From a bacterium (GTDB lineage: Bacteria; Spirochaetota; UBA4802; UBA5550): a stretch of DNA of 24,054 nucleotides. Each line of letters starts with the position of its first letter. Position 1 is the stretch's first letter. The position numbers were made by a program, and so were the translations under genes. A model generated the notes under the pieces. The model saw only the letters and a program-made list of their open reading frames with translations, searched no databases and was not told the origin of the DNA. The stretch lies in contig JAAENB010000945.1 of the NCBI GenBank assembly GCA_024224995.1, forward strand, positions 1 to 24,054, in the 5' to 3' direction. Below are positions 14,850 to 22,703 of the stretch, piece by piece.

Positions 14850-16319
14850 ATGAGAACTCTGCTAATTGCATTATCAATCATATTAATTACAGCTGCTATA
14901 ATTCTTGGTGTTATTTTTATGGGAGGAGATTCCATAGAATCCGCCATAAGCAAAATTGATACCCAGGACTACAAAGAGTCTATTGAAATGCTTAACCGTC
15001 TTGCTGCGGTGTCCGATTATGAGAAGTCGGAAAAGATCTATTATCACCGGTGCCGTGCGATTAACAAACTGGCGCGGCAGTTTGAGGATGAATATAGTGA
15101 TGAGCTGGCAGCCGCAGTGCCGGAAAAAAAGGGAACTCCCGATTTTGATTCGGCAAAAAAGAAACTGGATGAAGAGCTTACGGAGATCAACACTGAGACC
15201 GGCGGCGACCTCACCCTGGTTCTCCTGCGCAAGCAAAGCCGGATAATTGCCAATGGAAAATTTTACGATGAGTTTGCCGCCAAATATAAAGGAAGCGGCT
15301 TTATTGAAGATCTGGACTTTACGGAACTCCAAAAGCTCGAATTAACAGAGCCGGAAAAACTACTTGGAACACTTTCCAGGTTCTACAAAAAATATCCGAA
15401 TACAAACTATATTGGATCAATGGTAAAAATAATTTTTAAGATATTCAAGCAGGGGAATATTAATTTTTCAAACCAGGGTGAATTTCTCCGGAATATTATT
15501 GTGTCCTACGGAAAACGGCACCCCACCAGTCCGGAATTAACAAAGATCTATATCCTCAAAGGCGACAATGTTAACCTGCGGAATTCACCCGGGATCGAAG
15601 GGGGGCTTGTGGGAAAAGTCAAAAAAGATACCCTTCTTATACAACTGGAAAAATCAATGGATACGTCCCAGATTGGGGATGTGCGGGATTACTGGTACCG
15701 GGTCGTTGACCTTGCAGGGCTCAGGGGCTGGATATTCGGCAAATTCCTGGTTCCTTTCGATATTAGCAAAGTCGAGATCGAGGAAATAAAAGAAGCATGG
15801 GCCATTAATGACGATTTCTCGGAATGGGAAAATTCCAACACGCCAAAAAACTGGCAGCTGGTGGCCGAATCCTATAAACCTGCCATTAGTTTCAGGTCCG
15901 TAAATACGGGAACCATTGTGAGTCTTAACGCGCCAAAGGGAAAAAAATCCGGCCTCTTTAGCAGGTATAACGCGTCAAAGGAATTCGCCATACTGTCAAG
16001 GGCACGGTATATTGCCGGTGAATCATTAACGCTTGTTGCCTATGTTTTTGGAGGAAATAAAATATTTTATATAAAATTAAAAGACGAAGAGATAGAGGTA
16101 TGCGGTACAAAGATCCCCCTGCACACTTCCGACTGGCATGAATATTTATTAACCAGCGAAGACGGCAAATTCGCCCAACTCTCAATAGACGGAGATGTAA
16201 CAGCCGCGCGAATTGCTCCTGTGGCAAGCACGGTATTTCCGGCGCGCGGGGTCTATTGTTTATATTCACCTCAAGAGGAGGCATCTGCCGGTGAATTGGA
16301 TTACATCAAGATACGGTAG
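14850..16319 (+). CDS. Membrane-anchored protein with a bacterial SH3 domain
   Basis: This 489-residue protein has one N-terminal hydrophobic segment (about 4-24) that is either an anchor or an uncleaved signal, putting the rest in the periplasm. Residues 25-230 are mainly helical and resemble a short tetratricopeptide-like region (DYKESIEMLNRLAA). A bacterial SH3 domain follows at about 233-303, with VNLRNSPG and WYRVVDLAGLRGWIFGKFL, the usual signature of a peptidoglycan or peptide binder. The last 165 residues are a beta-rich, LamG-like region with DDFSEWEN, IFYIKLKDEE and the final GELDYIKIR. AGGAGG precedes the ATG. Transcription probably continues from apgM. It ends 14 bp inside the convergent CobD-like gene. 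A cell-wall role is inferred only. Confidence 0.75.
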   Translation: MRTLLIALSIILITAAIILGVIFMGGDSIESAISKIDTQDYKESIEMLNRLAAVSDYEKSEKIYYHRCRAINKLARQFEDEYSDELAAAVPEKKGTPDFDSAKKKLDEELTEINTETGGDLTLVLLRKQSRIIANGKFYDEFAAKYKGSGFIEDLDFTELQKLELTEPEKLLGTLSRFYKKYPNTNYIGSMVKIIFKIFKQGNINFSNQGEFLRNIIVSYGKRHPTSPELTKIYILKGDNVNLRNSPGIEGGLVGKVKKDTLLIQLEKSMDTSQIGDVRDYWYRVVDLAGLRGWIFGKFLVPFDISKVEIEEIKEAWAINDDFSEWENSNTPKNWQLVAESYKPAISFRSVNTGTIVSLNAPKGKKSGLFSRYNASKEFAILSRARYIAGESLTLVAYVFGGNKIFYIKLKDEEIEVCGTKIPLHTSDWHEYLLTSEDGKFAQLSIDGDVTAARIAPVASTVFPARGVYCLYSPQEEASAGELDYIKIR

Positions 16320-17397
16320 TAAATATACGCGCGATATTCTCAAGAAAAAATTCATTGGCGGGGCGGTCTTTTACAGCTAAACGGATATATTTTTCGTTCA
16401 GGAACTTAAAATTGGACGCGTCCCGGATAAGAATCTTAGCGGTTAGCAATTCTTTTTGTATGGCTGCTGCCGGCTGATCATTCAGTATTTGAACAAGGAT
16501 AAAGTTAACAGAAGGTTCATAGGGTTTTAGCCAGTCTATCCCGCGAAGCGCATTATACAAATAATCTTTTTCCTGTTGAATAAACGCGGCTGTTTCATGA
16601 ATATAATCAGTGTCATTCAGAAGTACCGCTGCTGCTAAATCGGCAAAAACATTCACTGTCCAGGGTTCCTGGTTTTGACGCATGTCCCCGTTCAAAGAAG
16701 TATCATAGCTAACCGCGTACCCTAACCTGAGACCGGGAATAGCAAAGAATTTGGTGAGAGAACGGAGTATAAAACAACCGGGGAATTCAGCAGCTACTAA
16801 AAGCGCCGACTTTTCACAGTGGCTGTTTATAAATTCAATAAAGGACTCATCAATAAAAACCCTGGAACCATAGCTGTCCGCTAACGATAGTATTTCCTTA
16901 ATTGTATCCAATTCCAGGAACAGGCCCGTAGGATTGTTGGGATTACACAGCACAACCAGGTCATAGGCTTTTTCCATTTCCCGTTTTAACGCTGCCATAT
17001 CCGGCTCAAAACCATTCTCTTCCCTGAGCTCAAAGTACTGAATATGAGTCCCGGTTTGTCTTAGTGCTGTTTCATATTCCGAAAAGGTGGGTGCCAGAAT
17101 GAGCGCCTGCTTCGCCTGAACTGTTCTTGCGTATAAATAGATCAGTTCTGTTGCTCCGTTTCCAACAAGAATATTGTGAGCCGAAACGCCGGAGTGATAC
17201 TGTGCCAGGGTTTTTCTTAAATCTTCGTAGCCGGGATCGGGGTAGTACCGCATAAGATTGAGATTCTTTATTATCTCATTTTGAAGTTTTTCTGAAACAC
17301 CCAGGGGATTAATATTTGAACTGTAGTCAAAAATCTCTTCCCGGCCTACTCCATATTCCAGTTCTATTTTGTGGATATTACCACCATGTTTTTCCAT
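16306..17397 (-). CDS. cobD: CobD-like threonine-phosphate decarboxylase (PLP aminotransferase fold)
   Basis: This 363-residue fold-type I PLP enzyme begins HGGNIHKIELEYG and continues DYSSNINPLG at 24-33, the opening pattern of CobD rather than of HisC. NGATELIY (80-87), CNPNNPTG (151-158), the Asp of FIDESF (181-186) and the PLP lysine Lys216 in RSLTKFFAIPGLRLGY follow. CobD decarboxylates threonine phosphate to the aminopropanol phosphate used for the nucleotide loop of cobalamin. Histidinol-phosphate aminotransferase is the alternative. The cobalt-type transporter 3 kb away supports a cobalamin role, but no other cob gene is nearby. It starts 6 bp after the PilZ gene stop and has a weak ribosome binding site, so coupled translation is likely. 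Confidence 0.8.
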   Translation of the reverse strand: MEKHGGNIHKIELEYGVGREEIFDYSSNINPLGVSEKLQNEIIKNLNLMRYYPDPGYEDLRKTLAQYHSGVSAHNILVGNGATELIYLYARTVQAKQALILAPTFSEYETALRQTGTHIQYFELREENGFEPDMAALKREMEKAYDLVVLCNPNNPTGLFLELDTIKEILSLADSYGSRVFIDESFIEFINSHCEKSALLVAAEFPGCFILRSLTKFFAIPGLRLGYAVSYDTSLNGDMRQNQEPWTVNVFADLAAAVLLNDTDYIHETAAFIQQEKDYLYNALRGIDWLKPYEPSVNFILVQILNDQPAAAIQKELLTAKILIRDASNFKFLNEKYIRLAVKDRPANEFFLENIARIFTTVS

Positions 17398-17403
17398 GCA
17401 GCT

Positions 17404-17778
17404 CTAGTCTTTAATAGATTCGTCAATTTCCGATTTTTCAAAATCGAGAACTATTTTGTCTTCTTCTATTTTAACAATATTGTCCACAATACTTTTCAGA
17501 TGCAGTTCGGTTTCCGGATTTACTTCTTTAAAAACAATAGCAAACCCCTCATCATTTTCCCGCAAAACCGTTCCATTCAGGTTCAGGATCAATTCCGAGC
17601 TTCTCCCGGTTAGATCAAGTGTTAAGGCAACGTCCGAATGTACCGGGATGTCCTCATCTATAGAAACAAAAATCCCGTTTAAACTGATATTTTCAAGTTC
17701 CGCTTCAATGGGATTGTCGTTGTAATTTACTATCGTTCTTGCTCTCAAAACCACTCGCAAATCATTTCGTTCATTCAT
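17404..17778 (-). CDS. PilZ domain protein, predicted c-di-GMP binder
   Basis: This 124-residue single-domain protein has both halves of the PilZ ligand site: RxxxR at Arg8 to Arg12 (RVVLR) and NxSxxG at residues 30-35 (NISLNG), spaced as in canonical PilZ domains. It therefore probably binds cyclic di-GMP in the cytoplasm and passes the signal to a partner. There is no output domain, only an acidic tail of about 20 residues. GGAG lies 8 bases before the ATG. The gene leads directly into the CobD-like gene; a functional link is not obvious. The upstream gap 17779-17959 is AT-rich and shows no clear terminator or promoter. Confidence 0.88.
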   Translation of the reverse strand: MNERNDLRVVLRARTIVNYNDNPIEAELENISLNGIFVSIDEDIPVHSDVALTLDLTGRSSELILNLNGTVLRENDEGFAIVFKEVNPETELHLKSIVDNIVKIEEDKIVLDFEKSEIDESIKD

Positions 17779-17959
17779 AGTTTCAACTCCAATATATCAT
17801 CAAAACGTTGGATCAAGCACAAATAGAGAACTTCTAGCCTCATTTTACCGGTAGATTAGAATAAATGCAAATAAAATATACCTTTTTATTCTTTTTTTTC
17901 AAGAAACGGGTAATACGTTGGTACAGCAGGCAGTAGAGTCTTGTTTCAAGATACAGTTA

Positions 17960-19870
17960 CTATTTTTCCTGTGCAGCTACTTCATCGAGCTCTTCCCAGC
18001 GTTCGTACGCATGGGCCAATTCTCCTTCAACAGCTTCCAGTCTTTCTTTGGCTGCGGCTATTTTGTCACTCTCCTGCCGGTAAAAATCCGGGTCGCTCAT
18101 GCTGTTAAAAAGCTCATCTTTTTCCGCTTCCAGGCTTTCCAGGCGTCCGGGGAGTTCTTCCAGCTCTTTTCTTTCATTGAACGAAAGTTTCCTGGGCGCT
18201 TCGGTCTTTATCCTCTCTTTCTTCTCTTTTGACAGAACTTTTTCCGCGATAATTTCCGTTTTGTCCGTTAACCGCTGACGAACCCAGTCATCATAACCAC
18301 CTACATATTCCCGGACAATCCCGTCCCCCTCAAATGCCAGGGTACTGGTTACCACGTTATTTAAAAAAGCCCTGTCGTGACTTACGATTAGTATGGTTCC
18401 GGGATAATCAATAAGCAGCTCTTCCAGGAGTTCAAGGGTATCGGTATCGAGGTCGTTTGTGGGCTCATCAAGGATAAGCAGGTTGGAAGGACGGGCAAAC
18501 ATCTGTGCCAGAAGCAGCCGGTTGCGCTCCCCGCCGGAAAGGGCTTTTACCGGGCTCCGGGCTCTGGACGGAGGAAAAAGAAAATCCTCCAGGTAGCCGA
18601 TTACATGCCGTTTCCGGTTGTTGACCATAATAGTCTCAGCTCCATTAAGAACATTATCCTGCACGCTTGTTTCTTCATCGAGCTGAGCCCGGACCTGGTC
18701 GAAGTAGGCCGGCTCAAGCCGTGCCCCCAGGCGGACGGTGCCCGTTACCGGTTTCAGCTGTCCCAGGAGAACCCGTATGAGCGTTGTTTTGCCGGAACCA
18801 TTTGGCCCCATAATACCAACCTTGTCCCCTCTCATAATGAGAGTGGAAAAATCACGGATTACCCGGTTCTCTTCATTTTTATCATAAGCAAAATCGACCC
18901 TTTCGGCTTCGATTACCAGTTTCCCGGTCCGCTCCGCTTCATTAACCTGTAAGCGGACCGACCCGGTCTGGTCTCGCCGGTTCCACCGTTCTTCCCGCAT
19001 CTTTTCAAGAGCCCGTACCCTTCCCTCATTTCGTGTTCGCCGGGCCTTAATCCCCTGGCGAATCCATGCTTCTTCTACTGCCAGTTTTTTATCGAAAAGC
19101 GCGTTCTGGGAGTCCTCCGCGTTCAGGAGATCCTGCTTTCGCTGCAAATACGTATCATAATTACAGGCCCAGTTCGTGAGATTTCCCCGGTCCAGTTCAA
19201 TTATCCGGGTGGCCAGTTTCCGAAGGAAGGCCCTGTCGTGAGTTACAAAAAAAAGCGTGCCCTCGTAGCGGAGTAAAAACTCTTCCAGCCAGGCTATGGC
19301 ATCAAGATCCAGGTGGTTTGTGGGCTCATCAAGGAGCAATATATCGGGATCGCCTACCAGGGCCCTTGCCAGTGCTGCCCGCCGTTTTAAGCCTACGGAC
19401 AGAGAGTCAAATTCCGCGTCGGGATTGAGCTCCATTTTAGATATGACCTTTTCTGCCTGGCGGTTTATATCCCAGGCATTGTTTTCATCCAGAGCATGAT
19501 GGACCGTGTCCATTTCTTTTAGAAGTTCACTGCTGCTGTCATCCTTTACCTGCTTGCTCAGGTGATGATACCGGGAAAGGAGCTCTCCTTTTTCTCCAAG
19601 CCCGCTGCACACCAGGTCGAAAATACTCCCCCCCATATTGGCCGGTATATCCTGGCTCAGCAGCGCTATCCGCACTCCGGGTTCCGTAACAATCTCTCCA
19701 CTGTCGGGAGACGAGTCTCCGTTGATGAGTTTCATCAGGGTTGACTTGCCCGAGCCGTTCCTGCCCAGCAGACAGACCCGCTCCCCCCGGTCTACCTGGA
19801 AATTGATCCCGTCCAGTAGTACGGGCCCGCCAAAGGCTATGCTGATATCCCGGATTCGTAAAAGCGACAT
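17960..19870 (-). CDS. uup: ABC-F ATPase of the Uup type
   Basis: This soluble protein of 636 residues has two ABC domains and no membrane part. ABC-F proteins act at the ribosome or, for Uup, in relief of stalled translation and DNA repair-related processes. Walker A motifs are GRNGSGKST (36-44) and GPNGSGKTT (355-363). The first signature reads LSVG (157-160) instead of LSGG; the second is LSGGERNR. Both Walker B motifs end DEPTN. The linker (about 238-315) carries RQGIKARRTRNEGRVRAL, a Uup hallmark, and residues 560-636 form the charged coiled-coil C-terminal domain found in Uup. AGGAG precedes the ATG, inside an inverted repeat. An antibiotic-resistance ABC-F is less likely given the linker and tail. 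Confidence 0.9.
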   Translation of the reverse strand: MSLLRIRDISIAFGGPVLLDGINFQVDRGERVCLLGRNGSGKSTLMKLINGDSSPDSGEIVTEPGVRIALLSQDIPANMGGSIFDLVCSGLGEKGELLSRYHHLSKQVKDDSSSELLKEMDTVHHALDENNAWDINRQAEKVISKMELNPDAEFDSLSVGLKRRAALARALVGDPDILLLDEPTNHLDLDAIAWLEEFLLRYEGTLFFVTHDRAFLRKLATRIIELDRGNLTNWACNYDTYLQRKQDLLNAEDSQNALFDKKLAVEEAWIRQGIKARRTRNEGRVRALEKMREERWNRRDQTGSVRLQVNEAERTGKLVIEAERVDFAYDKNEENRVIRDFSTLIMRGDKVGIMGPNGSGKTTLIRVLLGQLKPVTGTVRLGARLEPAYFDQVRAQLDEETSVQDNVLNGAETIMVNNRKRHVIGYLEDFLFPPSRARSPVKALSGGERNRLLLAQMFARPSNLLILDEPTNDLDTDTLELLEELLIDYPGTILIVSHDRAFLNNVVTSTLAFEGDGIVREYVGGYDDWVRQRLTDKTEIIAEKVLSKEKKERIKTEAPRKLSFNERKELEELPGRLESLEAEKDELFNSMSDPDFYRQESDKIAAAKERLEAVEGELAHAYERWEELDEVAAQEK

Positions 19871-19879
19871 GTTGATATT

Positions 19880-19909
19880 CTCCTGTTTTGGACTGTTTTA
19901 TAACAGGAG
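19880..19909 (-). promoter_or_regulatory. Hairpin enclosing the uup ribosome binding site
   Basis: CTCCTGTT (19880-19887) and AACAGGAG (19902-19909) are perfect complements separated by 14 bases. In the uup mRNA the arm nearest the gene is AACAGGAG, which contains the Shine-Dalgarno AGGAG 9 bases before the ATG, so folding would hide the ribosome binding site. Confidence 0.6.
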
Positions 19910-19991
19910 TACACCTAATTTGAGAAGAACATTTTTGTAAATCAAAAAAGTTTCTTACTTTTTGCTCTTGAGCCCCATCTATATGAAAATT

Positions 19992-20020
19992 AAAATAGGG
20001 ACAAATTTGTCCCCAAACAA
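19992..20020 (-). promoter_or_regulatory. Candidate uup promoter with a 16-bp palindrome in its spacer
   Basis: GGGACAAATTTGTCCC at 19998-20013 is a perfect palindrome without a loop, as protein operators often are. On the minus strand it lies between TTGTTT (20020-20015) and TATTTT (19997-19992), which are exactly 17 bp apart. The two boxes are only fair matches. The same palindrome is about 45 bp upstream of the thioredoxin-fold gene on the other strand, so it could control either direction. Confidence 0.4.
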
Positions 20021-20058
20021 TATTTTAAAAAAAGTTTACGATAAACAGAACAAAAATT

Positions 20059-20574
20059 ATGACGGTATTCATGAAAAAATATGCGTTATTATTAATATGT
20101 TTGTCTCTGCAATTTGTCCAAATTGGCAATGTCTACGGATCAAAAAAGAGAATCCACAACTTTCCATTATATAATCTCGAGAGAAAACGATCCCTTCTTT
20201 ATGAAGTGCTCCAATCTTTACCCGCAGACGGGTATCTGATCTTAAATTTTACTTCAATATACTGCAAGCCCTGCAGAAAAGAGATCCCGGAGCTTGTGGG
20301 GCTGCAAAAAGCGTATAAAAAAAGAGTATCACTCTGGTATATTTATTCGGAATATAATAAAACCGATGTAACTGCCAATGCCCGGGAAACGGGAATTCCG
20401 GATATGAATACAGTATGCATGGATCTGTTTGGCACAATAAAACGTGAACTGAACATCCGGAGTGTGCCATACACAATTATAGTAAATAAAAATAAAAAAA
20501 TTATATCTATCATGAATGGGTACAAACCCGGGAATTTAAAAAAAATAACAGGAATACTAAGAGGTACAAATTAA
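20059..20574 (+). CDS. Exported thioredoxin-fold protein (TlpA/ResA-like)
   Basis: This 171-residue protein has a signal peptide (about 1-27) and a thioredoxin fold with CKPC at Cys69-Cys72 after the strand YLILNFTS, and the cis-proline loop SVPYT at 135-139. It would exchange disulfides in the periplasm. TlpA/ResA-type relatives reduce specific client proteins. No ribosome binding site is clear before the ATG at 20059; a start at 20071 (MKKYALLL) would give an equally good signal peptide. The stop overlaps the ATG of the next gene by one base, so the two are translated together, which suggests the neighbour is a client or partner. Confidence 0.82.
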   Translation: MTVFMKKYALLLICLSLQFVQIGNVYGSKKRIHNFPLYNLERKRSLLYEVLQSLPADGYLILNFTSIYCKPCRKEIPELVGLQKAYKKRVSLWYIYSEYNKTDVTANARETGIPDMNTVCMDLFGTIKRELNIRSVPYTIIVNKNKKIISIMNGYKPGNLKKITGILRGTN

Positions 20575-22586
20575 TGTTCAGCCGCAGCTTTGTAAAACAA
20601 AAATATATAATCGCAGCAGCACTCTTTTTCACGGTATTATCAGCCACAACTCTTGACGCGGCAGTGAAAAAGAAAGTATTTATCGGCGCAATAAAGGCCC
20701 GGAATGTTTCGGAAAATCTTGCTCATATACTTCAAAATAGTATCGGCAGCTCAATACTGGAAAACTACGGCAGCAGCTATTATGTTATTGATTCAAATGA
20801 TATCAAAATTGCCTTGAGCAAAGAAGAATTCAGGCAGGTAATGGGCTGCTCCGATGAAAGCTGTATCAGCATGATTGGAGAATCTCTCAGGACCGATGAA
20901 AATATATACGGAACTATTTCAAAGAACGGAGGCTCATTAGTAATACTGCTAACCAACTCCCTGAGTTCAACGCTAACAAAAAAAAGCATTGTAACAATTC
21001 GCTGTAAAGAAAACCAGCTTGAGTGGTACGGTAAAGAAGCGGCTAAAAAGCTGATCAATCCCCGGTACCGGGTCCGGAAACCGGGAATCGGGGATATAGA
21101 GATTGCCCCGGTTGCCATACATCTTGAAAAACTCAGTGTAGAACGGGTAAAAGGGGTGGATATTTCTGTTATGAAGTTTTCCAGTCCCGACAGGGCAGTA
21201 TCGGTTATTATTGGTTCCCTGAAACCGGATGTACGAAAAGGGGACAGCTACTTTAAAGATGGGGACTATTCCGATGCAGAATCAACATACCAATCGGTTT
21301 TGATTTTTTTATTATCTGAACTCACCTCAAAAAAAAGAAACAAACCGGAAGTAATAAACTTCGAAAAAAAAATAAAAAAACGTCTCTTTAACGCGATGTA
21401 TATGAAGGCAGTGGACCAGCTTGATGAGGTGGATAAATCGGTTCATAATGAGAAGATTGAAGACACGGAAGAACTGAATGCTATAATAAAACAATATGAT
21501 AAAATCTCAGAAGAAGTAATTAAAAAAAGAAACAATAATCCCGATATGCCTTTTGCACAATTACTCACAACCATAAATAACCGTGTTGACAATATATTCT
21601 TAAGCTATATTGCTTTTAAGGAAAAAGAAGCTGCGTCATTGTATAATAATAAAGAATTCAGCAACGCTGTTGATCTGTATAAAGATACCGTGAACCAGGC
21701 ACTACAGATACGAAATGAAAGGGAAAAGCAAAAAACCCTTGCCCGTTTAAACAGAAAGATAGAAATAACACAAGCCACGGGCACAGGACTTCTTGCCTCC
21801 CGGGTCAATTACCTTCTGGATACGGCATTGGTAGAAAAGGCAGTCCGAAAGAATCTACCAAAAGCAAAAAGTATAATGGCCCAGGGGAAGGAATATATCA
21901 ACAATAACAGGAAGTTTCTAACTTCGGAACTCTTTGATGATTATAATGAAACAGCGGATTTAATAGGAACAGAACCGTTGAAATCCAACAAGGCTATTGA
22001 ACAACGTGCCATTAAAAAAGCGAAAATAATCAAACAGGAAAAAATTAACAATACGCGTAGAAAAAAGATCTATATTGACTTTACCGGTAATATAATGTTT
22101 TTTGATTCATCAAATACATCAACGTATGGTGGTGATGCTGCCAGGAATATAATAACATTTGGCCCCCGGTTAGGTGTGGCATTTAGTTATTTCTTTATTG
22201 ATGCCCATTTACTGTACAATGATTCCGATTTGAATTTAGGTTTTTATGATGAAGATGGACAATCATACCAGCAATTGGAAATGTTTCAGTTAGGAGGCAG
22301 GGCTTGTTTGAATTTACCGAGCATCAAATCTAATTATTACATTGCACTTTTTGGAGGCTTTGGATACGAATATGGCAAATGCCATTTCCACTCAAACAGC
22401 AGTGCTTCCCCTGAGAAAGATTATAACTCCTCCCAATTATATTTTACTGTAGGATTTAATTTTCTATATGGAATAAAATCAGGATTGAAAATATCTATGG
22501 AATACCGCCGTTCCCTTGTCTCAAAGTGGAATACCTGGAATGGGGTAGCATTCAGTGTCGGCTACGCTTTTAATTTCGGTTCATAG
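20574..22586 (+). CDS. Envelope protein: CsgG/TolB-like N-terminus, helical middle, C-terminal beta-barrel
   Basis: This 670-residue protein has a signal peptide of about 29 residues. Residues 33-150 resemble the TolB/CsgG-like domain seen in many delta-proteobacterial and spirochaetal envelope proteins, including the characteristic GCSDESC (Cys92, Cys97) and a following IGESLRTDENIYGTIS. Residues 215-480 are helical and rich in Lys and Glu, with tetratricopeptide-like pieces (GDSYFKDGDYSDAESTYQSV; SLYNNKEFSNAVDLYKD). Residues 498-670 are alternating beta-strands with many aromatic residues, ending VAFSVGYAFNFGS, as in an outer-membrane barrel. The start overlaps the thioredoxin-fold gene stop. 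I do not recognise a named function. The combination suggests an outer-membrane assembly or transport protein with a periplasmic arm. Confidence 0.78.
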   Translation: MFSRSFVKQKYIIAAALFFTVLSATTLDAAVKKKVFIGAIKARNVSENLAHILQNSIGSSILENYGSSYYVIDSNDIKIALSKEEFRQVMGCSDESCISMIGESLRTDENIYGTISKNGGSLVILLTNSLSSTLTKKSIVTIRCKENQLEWYGKEAAKKLINPRYRVRKPGIGDIEIAPVAIHLEKLSVERVKGVDISVMKFSSPDRAVSVIIGSLKPDVRKGDSYFKDGDYSDAESTYQSVLIFLLSELTSKKRNKPEVINFEKKIKKRLFNAMYMKAVDQLDEVDKSVHNEKIEDTEELNAIIKQYDKISEEVIKKRNNNPDMPFAQLLTTINNRVDNIFLSYIAFKEKEAASLYNNKEFSNAVDLYKDTVNQALQIRNEREKQKTLARLNRKIEITQATGTGLLASRVNYLLDTALVEKAVRKNLPKAKSIMAQGKEYINNNRKFLTSELFDDYNETADLIGTEPLKSNKAIEQRAIKKAKIIKQEKINNTRRKKIYIDFTGNIMFFDSSNTSTYGGDAARNIITFGPRLGVAFSYFFIDAHLLYNDSDLNLGFYDEDGQSYQQLEMFQLGGRACLNLPSIKSNYYIALFGGFGYEYGKCHFHSNSSASPEKDYNSSQLYFTVGFNFLYGIKSGLKISMEYRRSLVSKWNTWNGVAFSVGYAFNFGS

Positions 22587-22591
22587 CTTTT

Positions 22592-22698
22592 AGCCCCTCC
22601 CCTGCTATAAAATTTTTTCCCGAATTATCTTGACTTTCGGAAACCGGGTTTTAAGATACCGATAATCAGAAAATCAGGAAATTTTTTAGCAGAGGGGA
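22592..22698 (+). promoter_or_regulatory. Long imperfect inverted repeat enclosing the ribosome binding site of the CsgG lipoprotein gene
   Basis: The gap between the barrel protein and the lipoprotein gene folds on itself. CCCCTGCTATAAAA near 22599-22612 pairs with the complement of TTTTTTAGCAGAGGGG near 22682-22697, and ATTATC (22624-22629) pairs with GATAAT (22661-22666). Bulges are present. The Shine-Dalgarno GAGGGG is in the right arm, 6-7 bases from the ATG at 22704. No clear terminator or promoter was found in the gap. Confidence 0.45.
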
Positions 22699-22703
22699 AA
22701 AAA

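Noticed and set aside
17779..17959. Terminator after uup or promoter of the PilZ gene
   Set aside because: Only a 5-bp stem (TCTTG and CAAGA) and A/T runs were seen, too weak to call.
22630..22657. Promoter before the CsgG lipoprotein gene (TTGACT, then TAAGAT)
   Set aside because: The -10 matches only half of the consensus and the sequence is better explained by the inverted repeat.
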